Assembly: GCA_034519525.1 (NCBI GenBank)
Contig: JAXHOJ010000057.1
Coordinates: 127,572-191,571, forward strand
Length of the DNA: 64,000 nucleotides
Source of the DNA: Gemmobacter sp034519525
Lineage (GTDB): Bacteria > Pseudomonadota > Alphaproteobacteria > Rhodobacterales > Rhodobacteraceae
Direction: 5' to 3'
Part shown: positions 45,179 to 54,097 of the stretch, in pieces
How positions within the stretch are numbered: position 1 is the first letter of the stretch
How the letters are laid out: each line of letters opens with the position of its first letter
The notes under the pieces: model-generated
Databases searched by the model: none
What the model was told of the DNA's origin: nothing
Seen by the model: only the letters and a program-made list of their open reading frames with translations
Translations under genes and position numbers: made by a program

Positions 45179-45482
45179 CTACTTTGGTGCGGTTCCTACG
45201 TCGTCCAATCGCAGCAATATTTCAGTGCGGCGGTCTCTTTGCACATCCAGCCAGTGCTGGCCGTCAATGGCACCGATCAAGGCATACAAGGCGACCAAAG
45301 GTTCCAGGTACCTTGGCCTTCAGCCGCGCATAAACGGCAAAAGGGTCTGCCTGCATTAGCTCTGCAGGGGTGGTGATGCCGATCTGCGCCAATGCAGCCT
45401 CGGTTTTGATCCCCAGGTTTCGCATGTCTCGCAAACGCGGCGATGGGGCATTGCCTGCAGGCTTGATGCGCTTATCAAACAT
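45179..45482 (-). pseudogene. TfoX C-terminal-domain protein, one frameshift
   Basis: About 100 residues when repaired. MFDKRIKPAGNAPSPRLRD starts after a strong AAAAGGAG ribosome site. The TfoX_C core MRNLGIKTEAALAQIGITTP and AELMQADPFAVYARLKAKVP follow. Near 45,305 the frame shifts, and the rest, LVALYALIGAIDGQHWLDVQ followed by RDRRTEILLRLDD, continues in another frame to a stop at 45,179, matching the family's LNLLYALEGA-x-GRHW end. It lies next to the AraC-type gene and probably overlaps its stop. Confidence 0.75.
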
Positions 45483-46290
45483 CTCTGCTCCTTTTCCCAA
45501 CGCCCGGGATAACGCCGACACATTGCCGTACCCCGCCGCACGCGCAGCCGCCTTCAGACCCGAACCGGCCTCCACTTCGCGGCGCGCAATGTGCATGCGC
45601 AAGCCACTCAAGTATTTGCCGGGCGACCGATTCAGTCCGCGCTTGAAGCCCACCGCAAAGGCGGTGCGTGACATACCTGCGTGGTGCGCCAAGGTCTCTA
45701 GGGTCCAGGGGTGTTCCGGTGCTGCATGCATGGCTACCAGCGCTGCGGCGAGGCGCGGGTCCGACAAGCCGGCAAACAAGCCACTGGGCGCCTGGGGCTG
45801 TGCCACCAGATGCCGCAGCAAACCGATGAACAACATCTGCGCAGCATGGTCCAGCAGCGCAGGTTGACCGCAGCGCGGTGCTGCAGTTTCGCTGCGAACC
45901 AGCGGCAGCAGGTAGGAGAGCAGGGCATCTGCTGGATCCAACGCCACCAGTCTCGGTTGCGCAAACTCGGCCAACATCAGCGGGGACACCGGGCCATCCA
46001 AAAACACATTGACTGAAATCAGGTCGTCAAGGCCATTTGCGGCGATGGCGCTTACGGTGTGGGGGGTGTCCGCGCGGCATACCCAAAACGTTGGCACCTG
46101 CGTCGTAACCGTGCGCCCCTGCGCAGTGATCACCGTGGGGCCATCGAGCAGGTGAATACGCAGCAGGGCTTGCGGGCTTGCAGCAAAGTCGACACTGCAT
46201 TGGCCGGGTTGGTGCCTCACTAGTTGCGCCCGTGGCGCACAGTCCATGCAGCAATGCCGATAGGCGATCAAGGCGTTGTGGTGTGAGCAT
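45475..46290 (-). pseudogene. AraC-family regulator with cupin_6 N-terminus, frame-disrupted
   Basis: An AraC-type activator. The cupin-like N-terminal part has LLRIHLLDGPTVITAQGRTV and FWVCRADTPHTV. The C-terminal helix-turn-helix pair is HPWTLETLAHHAGMSRTAFA and AARAAGYGNVSALSRALGK. Two indels are likely. Near 46,230, the start MLTPQRLDRLSALLHGLC is in a different frame. At an A run (45,492-45,495), one more A would give the ending LGKRSRDV followed by a stop that overlaps the tfoX start. As written the frame runs on into tfoX. Neighbour of a peroxiredoxin-like gene on the other strand. Confidence 0.7.
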
Positions 46291-46388
46291 TCTGAACGAA
46301 TGGCAAAGGTATTTGCACTATGCGTTGCAAATGGTACCGCACAATGGGCAAGCCGATAACCCTCACTACACAAATTTCTGGAGAAACC

Positions 46389-46937
46389 ATGCGCCAATCC
46401 ACTTTGATGCCCCGTTACCCTGTACCCGCACTTACCGTGCCGCTCGCCGGCGGCGGCCGCTTTGTTTTAGGCGCTCAGCCAGGTGAGAAGTTCGACATGG
46501 TGGTCTTCTACCGTGGCCTGCATTGCCCTATTTGCGCCAAATACCTGCTGGAGCTGGAGCGTCTGGTACCGGAGTTTGCCGCCCGTGGTGTGCAAGTGCT
46601 GGCTGTAAGCAGTGATGACGCTGACCGCGCCCAGCAAATGGCGTCCAAGGTCAGCGCGAATGCGCTGAAGTTTGGCTATGGCATGACCCTTCGCAGTGCC
46701 CGTGAGTGGGGGTTGTACATCAGCGAGTCGCGCGGCAAAACGTCCATCGGGATTGAAGAGCCTGCCTTGTTCAGCGAACCCGGCGTGTTCATCGTGCGCC
46801 CAGACGGCACGCTGTATTACGGTGCCGTGCAAACCATGCCCTTTGCGCGCCCACCGTTTCAGGAACTGCTGGGTGCCATCGATTTCGCGATAGCCAAAGA
46901 CTACCCGGCGCGGGGTGAGTATGTGGGTAATGTTTGA
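46389..46937 (+). CDS. Peroxiredoxin-like (AhpC/TSA) protein
   Basis: A 182-residue thioredoxin-fold protein of the peroxiredoxin-like group. FDMVVFYRGLHCPICAKYLL carries a CPIC pair (C46, C49) at the position of the peroxidatic cysteine, and VQVLAVSSDDADRAQQMASK is the second family block. It may reduce peroxides in the cytoplasm. GGAG lies before the start. It is divergent from the AraC-type gene, which may control it. Confidence 0.85.
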   Translation: MRQSTLMPRYPVPALTVPLAGGGRFVLGAQPGEKFDMVVFYRGLHCPICAKYLLELERLVPEFAARGVQVLAVSSDDADRAQQMASKVSANALKFGYGMTLRSAREWGLYISESRGKTSIGIEEPALFSEPGVFIVRPDGTLYYGAVQTMPFARPPFQELLGAIDFAIAKDYPARGEYVGNV

Positions 46938-47087
46938 TATGGGCCAAGGTGTTCGCAACGTGACCAGACTACTATGCCGGGTACAACCACTTAATCCACA
47001 GCACTTGCGGATGCCGTGAAACTCGGCTACTGCCGTCAAACGCGGGATGCAGACCACGGTGCCAGCGGCTTTTTTTGAAGGAAAACC

Positions 47088-48914
47088 ATGAACAGCCCCC
47101 TGCAATTATTAGACCGCCCTACCCGCCACCTGTTTTTCACCGGCAAGGGCGGCGTAGGCAAAACCTCCTTGTCCACGGCGGTTGCCATCCACTTGGCCGA
47201 TGCCGGCAAACGGGTGCTGCTGGTCAGCACCGATGCTGCGTCCAACCTCGATGAGATGCTGGGTGTGGAACTGCGCAACACGCCAACCCCCGTGCCCAAG
47301 GTGGCAGGCCTGTCGGTGCTCAACATCGACCCCGACACCGCGGCTGAGTCCTACCGCCAGCGTGTCGTGGCCCAGATGGAGGAGGGCACAACCGACGCCG
47401 AAGTGTCCACCGTGCGGGAGCAACTGTCGGGCGCATGCACGACCGAGATTGCCTCGTTTGACGAGTTTGCGTCGCTGTTGTCCGATGCGGACCAGCGTTA
47501 TGACCATATCGTTTTTGATACTGCACCCACAGGCCACACGCTGCGTCTGTTAAGCCTGCCCAAGGCCTGGAGCGGCTTCTTGGCGGGCAATGACAGGGGC
47601 GCGTCTTGTTTGGGGCCGCACTCCGGTTTGAAGATGCAGGAGGAGCGTTTCAAGGCTGCGCTGGTCGCGTTGAGCGACCCGGCCCAGACAACCGTGGTGC
47701 TGGTCACCCGTGCGGAGACCGGTGCCATCACCGAGGCTTCGCGCACATCGGACGAGTTGATCGCCCTGGGTCTGCGCAACCAGCGCCTGGTGGTCAATGG
47801 TGTGTTCCACGCCAGCGACGCCAACGATGCCATTGCGGCTGCGATTGAGGCTCTGGGCACACAGGCCCTGCAAGCCATGCCCCACAACCTGTTGGCCTTG
47901 CCGCAAGACCGCGTGCCCTTGCGTGCGTTTGACACGGTGGGCCTGTCCGCACTACGGGCATTGCTTTCCGACCAAGCCACTGCCGTCGAGACAGCGCATT
48001 TGCCGCCGCTACAGCCCTTGTTGCAAGGCCAGGGGCTGGGTGCGCTGGTCGATGCGCTGGCCCTGACCGAGCATGGCCTCATCATGGTGATGGGCAAGGG
48101 CGGTGTGGGCAAAACCACCATTGCTGCGGCGCTTGCGATAGGGCTGGTGCAGCGCGGCAAAAGTGTGCACCTGAGCACCACCGACCCCGCTGCCCACCTG
48201 GCTGCCACGCTGGACGGTGCGGTGCCAGGCTTGCGGGTGGACCGCATTGACCCTGTCGTCGAGACCCAGCGTTATGTGGACAAGATCATGGCGACCAAAG
48301 GTGCCGGCTTGAGTGAGCCCGAGCGGGCCCTGATGCTGGAAGACCTGCGCTCGCCTTGCACTGAAGAGGTGGCGGTGTTCCATGCTTTCTCTAAGGTGGT
48401 GGGTGAGGCGCGCAGCGCCTTTGTGGTGCTGGACACGGCGCCTACGGGTCATTCATTGTTATTGATGGATGCCACCGGCGCCTACCACCGCCAGATGGTG
48501 CGCGAGTTGGCAGGGAGCAACGCTGGCCGGATGGTGACGCCGCTGATGCGCCTGCAAGACCCGGACTACACCCGCATCATTCTGGTCACGCTGCCCGAGA
48601 CCACACCGGTGTCCCAAGCCCAGGCCCTGCAAGAGGATTTGCGCCGCGCACAGATTGAGCCCTTTGCCTGGGTCATCAACAAAAGCATTGCTGCGGCTGG
48701 CACACAAGACCCCTTGCTGCGTGCCCGCCTGGAGGGGGAGCACAAGCAGATGCAGCGTATATCGCAGGGGTTGGCCCAAAGCACTTACGTGGTGCCGTGG
48801 CGGGCGCAGGCTCCCGTGGGTTTCATGCAGCTTGCGGCTTTGGTCGCAGGGCCCAATAACTCGCCAGCCCCAGCACAAGACCCCAGCATGCCGAACCCAG
48901 GCCCAGCAGGCTGA
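47088..48914 (+). CDS. arsA: Arsenite/antimonite-transporting ATPase ArsA
   Basis: ArsA, 608 residues, with two homologous halves. A first P-loop GKGGVGKT lies at 19-26 and a second GKGGVGKTT near residue 335, and each half has a DTAPTGH motif. The metalloid-binding cysteines known from the E. coli protein are all kept: SGACTTEIASFDEF (C113-like), ASCLGPHSGLKMQ (C172-like) and SPCTEEVAVFHAF (C422-like). ArsA energises ArsB, yet no arsB, arsD or arsR is in the window. Its last 30 codons overlap the convergent benE gene by 92 bases, which suggests a lost stop or an indel near the 3' end. Confidence 0.92.
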   Translation: MNSPLQLLDRPTRHLFFTGKGGVGKTSLSTAVAIHLADAGKRVLLVSTDAASNLDEMLGVELRNTPTPVPKVAGLSVLNIDPDTAAESYRQRVVAQMEEGTTDAEVSTVREQLSGACTTEIASFDEFASLLSDADQRYDHIVFDTAPTGHTLRLLSLPKAWSGFLAGNDRGASCLGPHSGLKMQEERFKAALVALSDPAQTTVVLVTRAETGAITEASRTSDELIALGLRNQRLVVNGVFHASDANDAIAAAIEALGTQALQAMPHNLLALPQDRVPLRAFDTVGLSALRALLSDQATAVETAHLPPLQPLLQGQGLGALVDALALTEHGLIMVMGKGGVGKTTIAAALAIGLVQRGKSVHLSTTDPAAHLAATLDGAVPGLRVDRIDPVVETQRYVDKIMATKGAGLSEPERALMLEDLRSPCTEEVAVFHAFSKVVGEARSAFVVLDTAPTGHSLLLMDATGAYHRQMVRELAGSNAGRMVTPLMRLQDPDYTRIILVTLPETTPVSQAQALQEDLRRAQIEPFAWVINKSIAAAGTQDPLLRARLEGEHKQMQRISQGLAQSTYVVPWRAQAPVGFMQLAALVAGPNNSPAPAQDPSMPNPGPAG

Positions 48915-50094
48915 TGTTGGACGCTGTCACGATAAAGGTCACCAGGGCTGCTTCACGCTCAGTGGGTTCGGCCATGGCGTTGACCAGGCCACCCTGGATC
49001 GCGCCCAACAAAGCCAAGCCGGCCACCATGGTCACCAGCGCTGGAGGCAGGTGGGAAAAACTGTAGGTGATGGCACCGGCAAAGCTGCCAATCAGAATGT
49101 AGAACACCCCGCAGGCCACACCCGCCACCCAGCGTTTTCCGGGCTGTTGGTGGGCCTCGGGTCCGGTGCAAATGGCCGCAGTGATGGCCGCCAGGTTGAC
49201 ACCATGCGCGCCGAACGGTGCCAGCGGCAGACTGGCCCAGCCCGTGCCCGACACCAGCTTGCTGGTCGGTGCATCAAAGTTGGCGCCGCGCAGCACCGCA
49301 ATGCCGGGCACCTGCTGGCCGGTCAGACACAGCACCGCCAGGGGCAGGCCCAGGCTGACAACGGCGTTGAGCGAAAACTCCGGTGTGGTCCACACGGGTC
49401 GTGTCAGAGCAAATAGCGTGGCGCCTTGTGTTGTGGCGTCGGATGCTCCCTGGACTGCGCCCCAGCCCAGCACAAGCCACAACGCCACACCCAGCAGCAG
49501 CGTCAGTGGAATGGCATAACGCGCCGAGCGCTGCTTGAAGACCAGGTAGCCGACAAACATGCAGCCCACCAGCCAGGGTGCGCCGCTGACCGTGCTGCGT
49601 GCCGCACCAAAGGCATCCACGCCAAAGCGCATCAGGATGCCCGCCAGCATGGCCGCGCACAGGCTCTTGGGGATCAGCGCCATCAGGCGTTCAAACACGC
49701 CGGTCACGCCCACCAGCAGCATGGCGGCGGCCGCCACGACGAAGGCACCAATCGCCTGGTTGTAGGGCACGGTGACCAGGCCGCTGACCAGGAGCGCGGC
49801 GCCCGGTGTGTTCCACGCGCAGATAACCGGAATCTTGTGCTTGAAGCTCATGACCACACTGCACAGCCCGGCGCCGATGGAGATGGACCAGACCCAGGAT
49901 GCCAATTGCGCCGGCGTCAGATGCGCGCTCTGTGCGGCCTGCAATACCAGCAGCAACGGCCCTGCGTAGGAGATAAGCACCGCAATCAGGCCAGCCACTA
50001 CGGCGGGGAACAGGTCCACCAGCATGCCAGCGCGACCGGTTTGGACTGTATTTGCGGGTACCGAAAAGTGAGGTTGGGGTGCAATGTTCTTCAT
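48823..50094 (-). CDS. benE: BenE-family benzoate/H+ symporter
   Basis: A 423-residue inner-membrane transporter with about twelve hydrophobic segments and the BenE family blocks: VVAGLIAVLISYAGPLLLVL, NTPGAALLVSGLVTVPYNQA and GAHGVNLAAITAAICTGPEA. Members take up benzoate, though many act on other aromatic or hydrophobic acids. It is divergent from a MocR-type regulator, which probably controls it, and convergent and overlapping with arsA. Confidence 0.9.
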   Translation of the reverse strand: MKNIAPQPHFSVPANTVQTGRAGMLVDLFPAVVAGLIAVLISYAGPLLLVLQAAQSAHLTPAQLASWVWSISIGAGLCSVVMSFKHKIPVICAWNTPGAALLVSGLVTVPYNQAIGAFVVAAAAMLLVGVTGVFERLMALIPKSLCAAMLAGILMRFGVDAFGAARSTVSGAPWLVGCMFVGYLVFKQRSARYAIPLTLLLGVALWLVLGWGAVQGASDATTQGATLFALTRPVWTTPEFSLNAVVSLGLPLAVLCLTGQQVPGIAVLRGANFDAPTSKLVSGTGWASLPLAPFGAHGVNLAAITAAICTGPEAHQQPGKRWVAGVACGVFYILIGSFAGAITYSFSHLPPALVTMVAGLALLGAIQGGLVNAMAEPTEREAALVTFIVTASNISLLGLGSACWGLVLGLASYWALRPKPQAA

Positions 50095-50182
50095 GGGCTA
50101 CATGGTGCCGTGTGCAGTGGCGATTCGGTGCGCAGTGCGTGCATGGCGTATGCTGCACAGATTGAAGAAAAAAGAATCTGTT

Positions 50183-51666
50183 ATGCAGCACAGTTACAAA
50201 CAACTGGCCCAGCGGCTGGTAGACGACATCAAGGCTGGGCGTTACGCCATGGGCGAGCGCTTGCCGTCGGTCCGTACTTTTGCCACGGCGCAAGGCGTCA
50301 GTGTCTCCACCACTATCCGTTGTTACCGCTACCTGGAGAGCCTGGGCCTGGTGCAGGCGCGCTCCAAATCCGGCATGTATGTGGCCGACTGGAAGGCCCT
50401 GCAGCCAAGGCTGGCGGCAGCCGCCCCGCCCCGCCACCGTGCAAGCCAGGCGCCGGTGGAGTACGACAAGCTGGTGTCCTTGCAGCACCGCATGACCGAG
50501 CTGTATTCGCTCACGGCACAACCGTTGCACCTGGGCCTGCACCTGGCCAATGCCGCCCCGGCGTGGTATGCCTGGCAGGCTTTGGCCTGCATTGCCAGCG
50601 CCAGTTGCGCAAAGACCCGCTGGCCATCGGCGCCTACCCCACCGGCACCGGTTTGCCGGCCTTCAAGGTCCAGTTGATTCAACACTTGGCGCTGTGTGGC
50701 GTAGACCTGCAGGCAGAAGAGCTGCTGATCACCAATGGCAGCACGGAGGCCTTGAACGTGGCCCTGCGCGCCGTAGCCCAGCCGGGTGATGCGGTCATTG
50801 TCGAATCACCGGTGTATTTTGGTCTGCTGCAGGTGCTGGAAAACCTGGGCCTCAAGGCGGTGGAGGTGCCCTGTGTCCCGGGCAATGGCATCAGCCTGGA
50901 GGCGCTGGAATATGCCCTGGAGCACCACCCCGGTGTGCGGGCCGTGGTGGCCATGCCCAATTTTCAGAACCCTCTGGGTTGCACCATGTCCGAGAAGGCC
51001 AAGAAGCGCCTGCTGAAGCTGGTGGAACAACACGACATCGCCTTGATTGAGGACGATGTGTTTGGAGACCTGTCCCACGTCCAGACCCAGGACCACGAAC
51101 GACCCCAGCCGGTCAAAGCCTGGGACCGCCAGGGCAGGGTCATTTATTGCGGCTCGTGCAGCAAGAGTGTGGCGCCGGCGTTTCGCGTGGGCTGGATTGC
51201 TGGCGGGCGCTACCAGGCGCGGATTGAATCACTCAAGCTCAGCCACTCATTGGTCACGCCGCTGTTTGACCAGGCAGTGCTGGCCGAATTCATGCAGGCC
51301 GGCGGCTTGCCTGTGCATCTGCGCAAGCTGCGTGGCCACCTTGCGGCCAACGTGCCCCTGGCAGTGGCGGCGGTGCGCAAGTATTTTCCGGCAGGTACCC
51401 AGGTGGTAAGCCCTGCTGGGGGCTGGTGGTTGTGGATAGAGTTGCCCGAGCAGATCGCAACCCTGGCTCTGCTGCCTTTGGCGGTGGCGCAGGGCATTGC
51501 GTTTACGCCGGGTGCGCTGTTTTCCACCACTAACAAATACGGTCATTTCATGCGACTGAATGTGGCGCGCCCCTGGGGCCGCGAGATGGAGCAGGGTATC
51601 AAGACACTGGGCAGGTTGGCGGGCGGCGCCCGGATACCCCAGGACTTGACCAAAAACGCGGATTAA
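50183..51666 (+). pseudogene. MocR/GntR-type regulator with aminotransferase domain, one frameshift
   Basis: A MocR-family regulator. The N-terminal GntR winged helix has QLAQRLVDDIKAGRYAMGER and LPSVRTFATAQGVSVSTTI. The C-terminal fold-type I aminotransferase-like domain has LLITNGSTEALNVALRAVAQ, MPNFQNPLGCTMSEKAKKRL and IYCGSCSKSVAPAFRVGWIA, with the PLP lysine in SKSVAPAFR. The frame shifts near 50,590, where the linker changes frame between APAWYAWQAL and RQLRKDPLAIGAYP. Start at 50,183. It is divergent from benE. Confidence 0.87.
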
Positions 51667-51804
51667 TTGACAAAAAAGCCGCAAAAACTGGCATTTTTGT
51701 CAGAATTGTTCAGCGCTGGACGGTTGGGCGGGCGGGAGAATTTCAGGCTGTGGCTGCGTAAATATGGGCATCTCACGCACTGTCGATGGTGCTCCTCTCA
51801 CCAT

Positions 51805-52657
51805 ATGAAAACTCCTGCCCTCCGCCTCCTGCCCCAAAACCTCCAACACTGGTGGCATGCACGCCGTAACCCGGCAGACAGCAATTCACCACGGGTTGCT
51901 GAGTTGCTGGACAACAAGTCTTTGGTAACCGTATTCCAACCCATGGTGGACCTGCGCACAGGCGCCGTGGTGGGCCATGAAGCGCTGATACGCACACCCC
52001 GCACCGTGGGGGAATGGACCTACGAGGACCTGCTGTTGGCCGCCAAGGAGCAGCATTACCAGAGGCAGTTTGAACTGGGCTGTGTCGAATTTGCAATCGA
52101 GCACTTTCTGGCCGACCAACCCAAGGGCCAGTTGTTTGTGAACATCAGTGCCTACACGCTGGTGCAGATGCAAGAATCCGGCGGCACGGACGCCTTTTTG
52201 CAAATTCTGCGCAAACACAAACTGCAGCCCAAGCGTATGGGGCTCGACATTACCGGTTACACCCGCATTCCCAGCGTTACCACCCTGATCGACGCCATAA
52301 CACCGCTGCGGGCTGCGGGCATGGCGGTAGCACTGGATGACTTCAAGGTTTCGGACAACAGCATGCGGGTGTGGACGCAAGCTGCTGCCCAGCATTGTCA
52401 AAGTGGCCGCACGCTGGACGCGCAATGTCGATACCCTGACGGAAAACAGCGCCATGTTCAGCAGCCTGGTGCGCCTTACCCAGAACCACGATTGTGTGTT
52501 GCTGGCCAAATCGGTCGAGACTGAGGCCGAGCTGAGGGCCTTGCGCAAACTGGGGGTCGATTTGGCGCAAGGCTTCTTTTTGGGCAGTCCGGCGCAAGAC
52601 CCCATATCCAGCCTGAACCTGCGTGCCCGTGGGGTGCTGACTGAGGTGGCTTTTTAG
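51805..52657 (+). pseudogene. Degenerate EAL-domain protein, one frameshift
   Basis: An EAL-type protein of about 280 residues when repaired. EALIR at 59-63 (VVGHEALIRTPR), FVNISAYTL, MGLDITGYTRI, ALDDF and, after the frameshift near 52,385, VKVAARWTRNV, SVETEAELRAL and LAQGFFLGSP follow the EAL order. The metal-site block usually written LEITE is LDITG here, so two acidic positions are lost or changed; c-di-GMP hydrolysis is doubtful. The stop overlaps the convergent crp/fnr-type gene by four bases. Confidence 0.8.
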
Positions 52658-53460
52658 TCAGAAGGTTTCATTTCACCCAACACACGCAGCACCTCCAGCA
52701 GCTCGGCAATGGTGGGGCTGAGTGTGTTCACATTGTCTTCACGCTGGCGGCGTGCAAAACGCAGCCAGGTGGCAATGTTCAAAATCTCCAGCTTGCCGTA
52801 GTGCAGCTTCAGCCACTCTTGCTGCGCCAACTGCTGCACGTATTCCGAAAACAGCGTGCGAGACACACCACACAGTGACGCCAGCGTGGTCTGCGCGATG
52901 GGAATCTCCACCCCTTCACCAAAGGCCACCGTGGGTGGCCGCTCCGAGCGATAGGCCAGCGCCTCGGCAAACTGGGCCAGGCCCATGACCACCCGCAGGC
53001 AGGGGTTGCCCAGCTTCATCAATGTCAGTGTCTCGGAGGTCTTTTGCACCCGCCAGGCCATCAGCTTGGCCACGTAGCGTGCAAACTCGGGTTCTTGCCC
53101 AAACAGGCTGTCAAAGGTGCTGGCCGGCATACGCAGCACCTCGGTGGGTGTCAGGCACACGTAGTCCGCAAAACTGGGCTTGCGGTTGATGATGGATTGC
53201 TCACCAAACCACGCGCCCTTGCCGTAAACGGAGATGGGCGTGGACTCGGAATTGGTGGTAGGAATAGAGGCCGACACCAGGCCATTCATGATGTACTGCC
53301 AGTGCTGCACCTCGCCACCCTTGGTCCAGATTTTCTTGCCCGCTTCAAAGGCCTGCACCTTCACGCTGGGCGCCGTCTGTGCTGCCAGCGCATCTGACAA
53401 ACCCAGCCGGCGCAGGCGGGTGTAGACGTAACCATTGGCAGCGGGCAGAACTGGGGGCAA
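52654..53460 (-). CDS. Crp/Fnr-family transcription regulator
   Basis: A 268-residue Crp/Fnr-type regulator. The cyclic-nucleotide-binding fold has KIWTKGGEVQHWQYIMNGLV and YGKGAWFGEQSIINRKPSFA; the C-terminal helix-turn-helix has IAQTTLASLCGVSRTLFSEY. No Fe-S cysteine cluster is present, so it is not FNR. The start is a TTG with AGGAG six bases upstream. It may serve aromatic metabolism or stress; ligand unknown. Confidence 0.85.
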   Translation of the reverse strand: MPPVLPAANGYVYTRLRRLGLSDALAAQTAPSVKVQAFEAGKKIWTKGGEVQHWQYIMNGLVSASIPTTNSESTPISVYGKGAWFGEQSIINRKPSFADYVCLTPTEVLRMPASTFDSLFGQEPEFARYVAKLMAWRVQKTSETLTLMKLGNPCLRVVMGLAQFAEALAYRSERPPTVAFGEGVEIPIAQTTLASLCGVSRTLFSEYVQQLAQQEWLKLHYGKLEILNIATWLRFARRQREDNVNTLSPTIAELLEVLRVLGEMKPSD

Positions 53461-53589
53461 TTGAACTCCTGGGGTGTAGTGAATAGTGTAGCCTGCGTTG
53501 GGCTACCGGACGAGGCGTGTTACAAAAAATTGGCCTGTAGCCCCCGTGGAATATACCTATTGCGCTATTGATTTGATAGTAATCGCGGC

Positions 53590-54021
53590 CTAACCCAAAT
53601 GTGTGTGCCGCCCGGGTTGCTGTTCAATTTCCATGGCCGCCAAGCCCTGCAGGATGCCACATGCATCCACCGCATTGCCACTGTTGCAGCGCTGGCGCAG
53701 ACTGCTGAGCTGTATCTTGAGCTGGGTCAGCTCACGCAGGCGGGTGTCCACATGGGCAATGTGTTGGTCAAACACTGCATTGACCGCGCCGCAATCATCA
53801 TCAGGCGCTTGGGCCAGCCTCAGCAGCGCGTGGATTTCTTCGTGGCTCATGTCCAGCGCGCGGCAGTTGCGGATCAGGCGCAGCCGCTCCAGGTGTTCCG
53901 CGCCATAGACCCGGAAATTGCCCTCAGTGCGCGCGGGTTCAGCCAGCAACCCGGCCTTTTCGTAATACCGCACGGTCTCTACCGTGCATTGGGCGTTGCG
54001 CGCCAGTTCGCCGATTTTCAT
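53590..54021 (-). CDS. cadR: Cd(II)/Pb(II)-responsive MerR-family regulator
   Basis: A 143-residue MerR-family protein of the CadR/PbrR group. The winged helix MKIGELARNAQCTVETVRYY is followed by metal-site cysteines C77 (DDDCGAVN), C112 and C121 (RCNSGNAVDACGIL), the arrangement of CadR/PbrR, and a His-rich end (GRHTHLG). It is divergent from cadA, with a stretched MerR-type promoter between. Confidence 0.9.
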   Translation of the reverse strand: MKIGELARNAQCTVETVRYYEKAGLLAEPARTEGNFRVYGAEHLERLRLIRNCRALDMSHEEIHALLRLAQAPDDDCGAVNAVFDQHIAHVDTRLRELTQLKIQLSSLRQRCNSGNAVDACGILQGLAAMEIEQQPGRHTHLG

Positions 54022-54040
54022 AAAAGACTCCCGAAACCCC

Positions 54041-54071
54041 TTGACTCTATAGTAGCTTCAGCTTGTGTAAT
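54041..54071 (+). promoter_or_regulatory. MerR-type promoter of cadA
   Basis: TTGACT, 19 bp, TGTAAT, with ACTCTATAGTAG in the spacer, which resembles known CadR/PbrR operators. It starts 27 bases before the cadA ATG. Confidence 0.65.
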
Positions 54072-54097
54072 AGGTTGAACCCGTTAACGGAAACCCT

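Noticed and set aside
44972..45376. A plus-strand frame of 134 codons between the IS and the AraC-type gene
   Set aside because: It overlaps the IS end and the antisense of the tfoX 3' end and has no family resemblance.
45179..46290. A novel AraC-TfoX fusion regulator
   Set aside because: A ribosome site at the TfoX start and a one-A correction give two ordinary overlapping genes.
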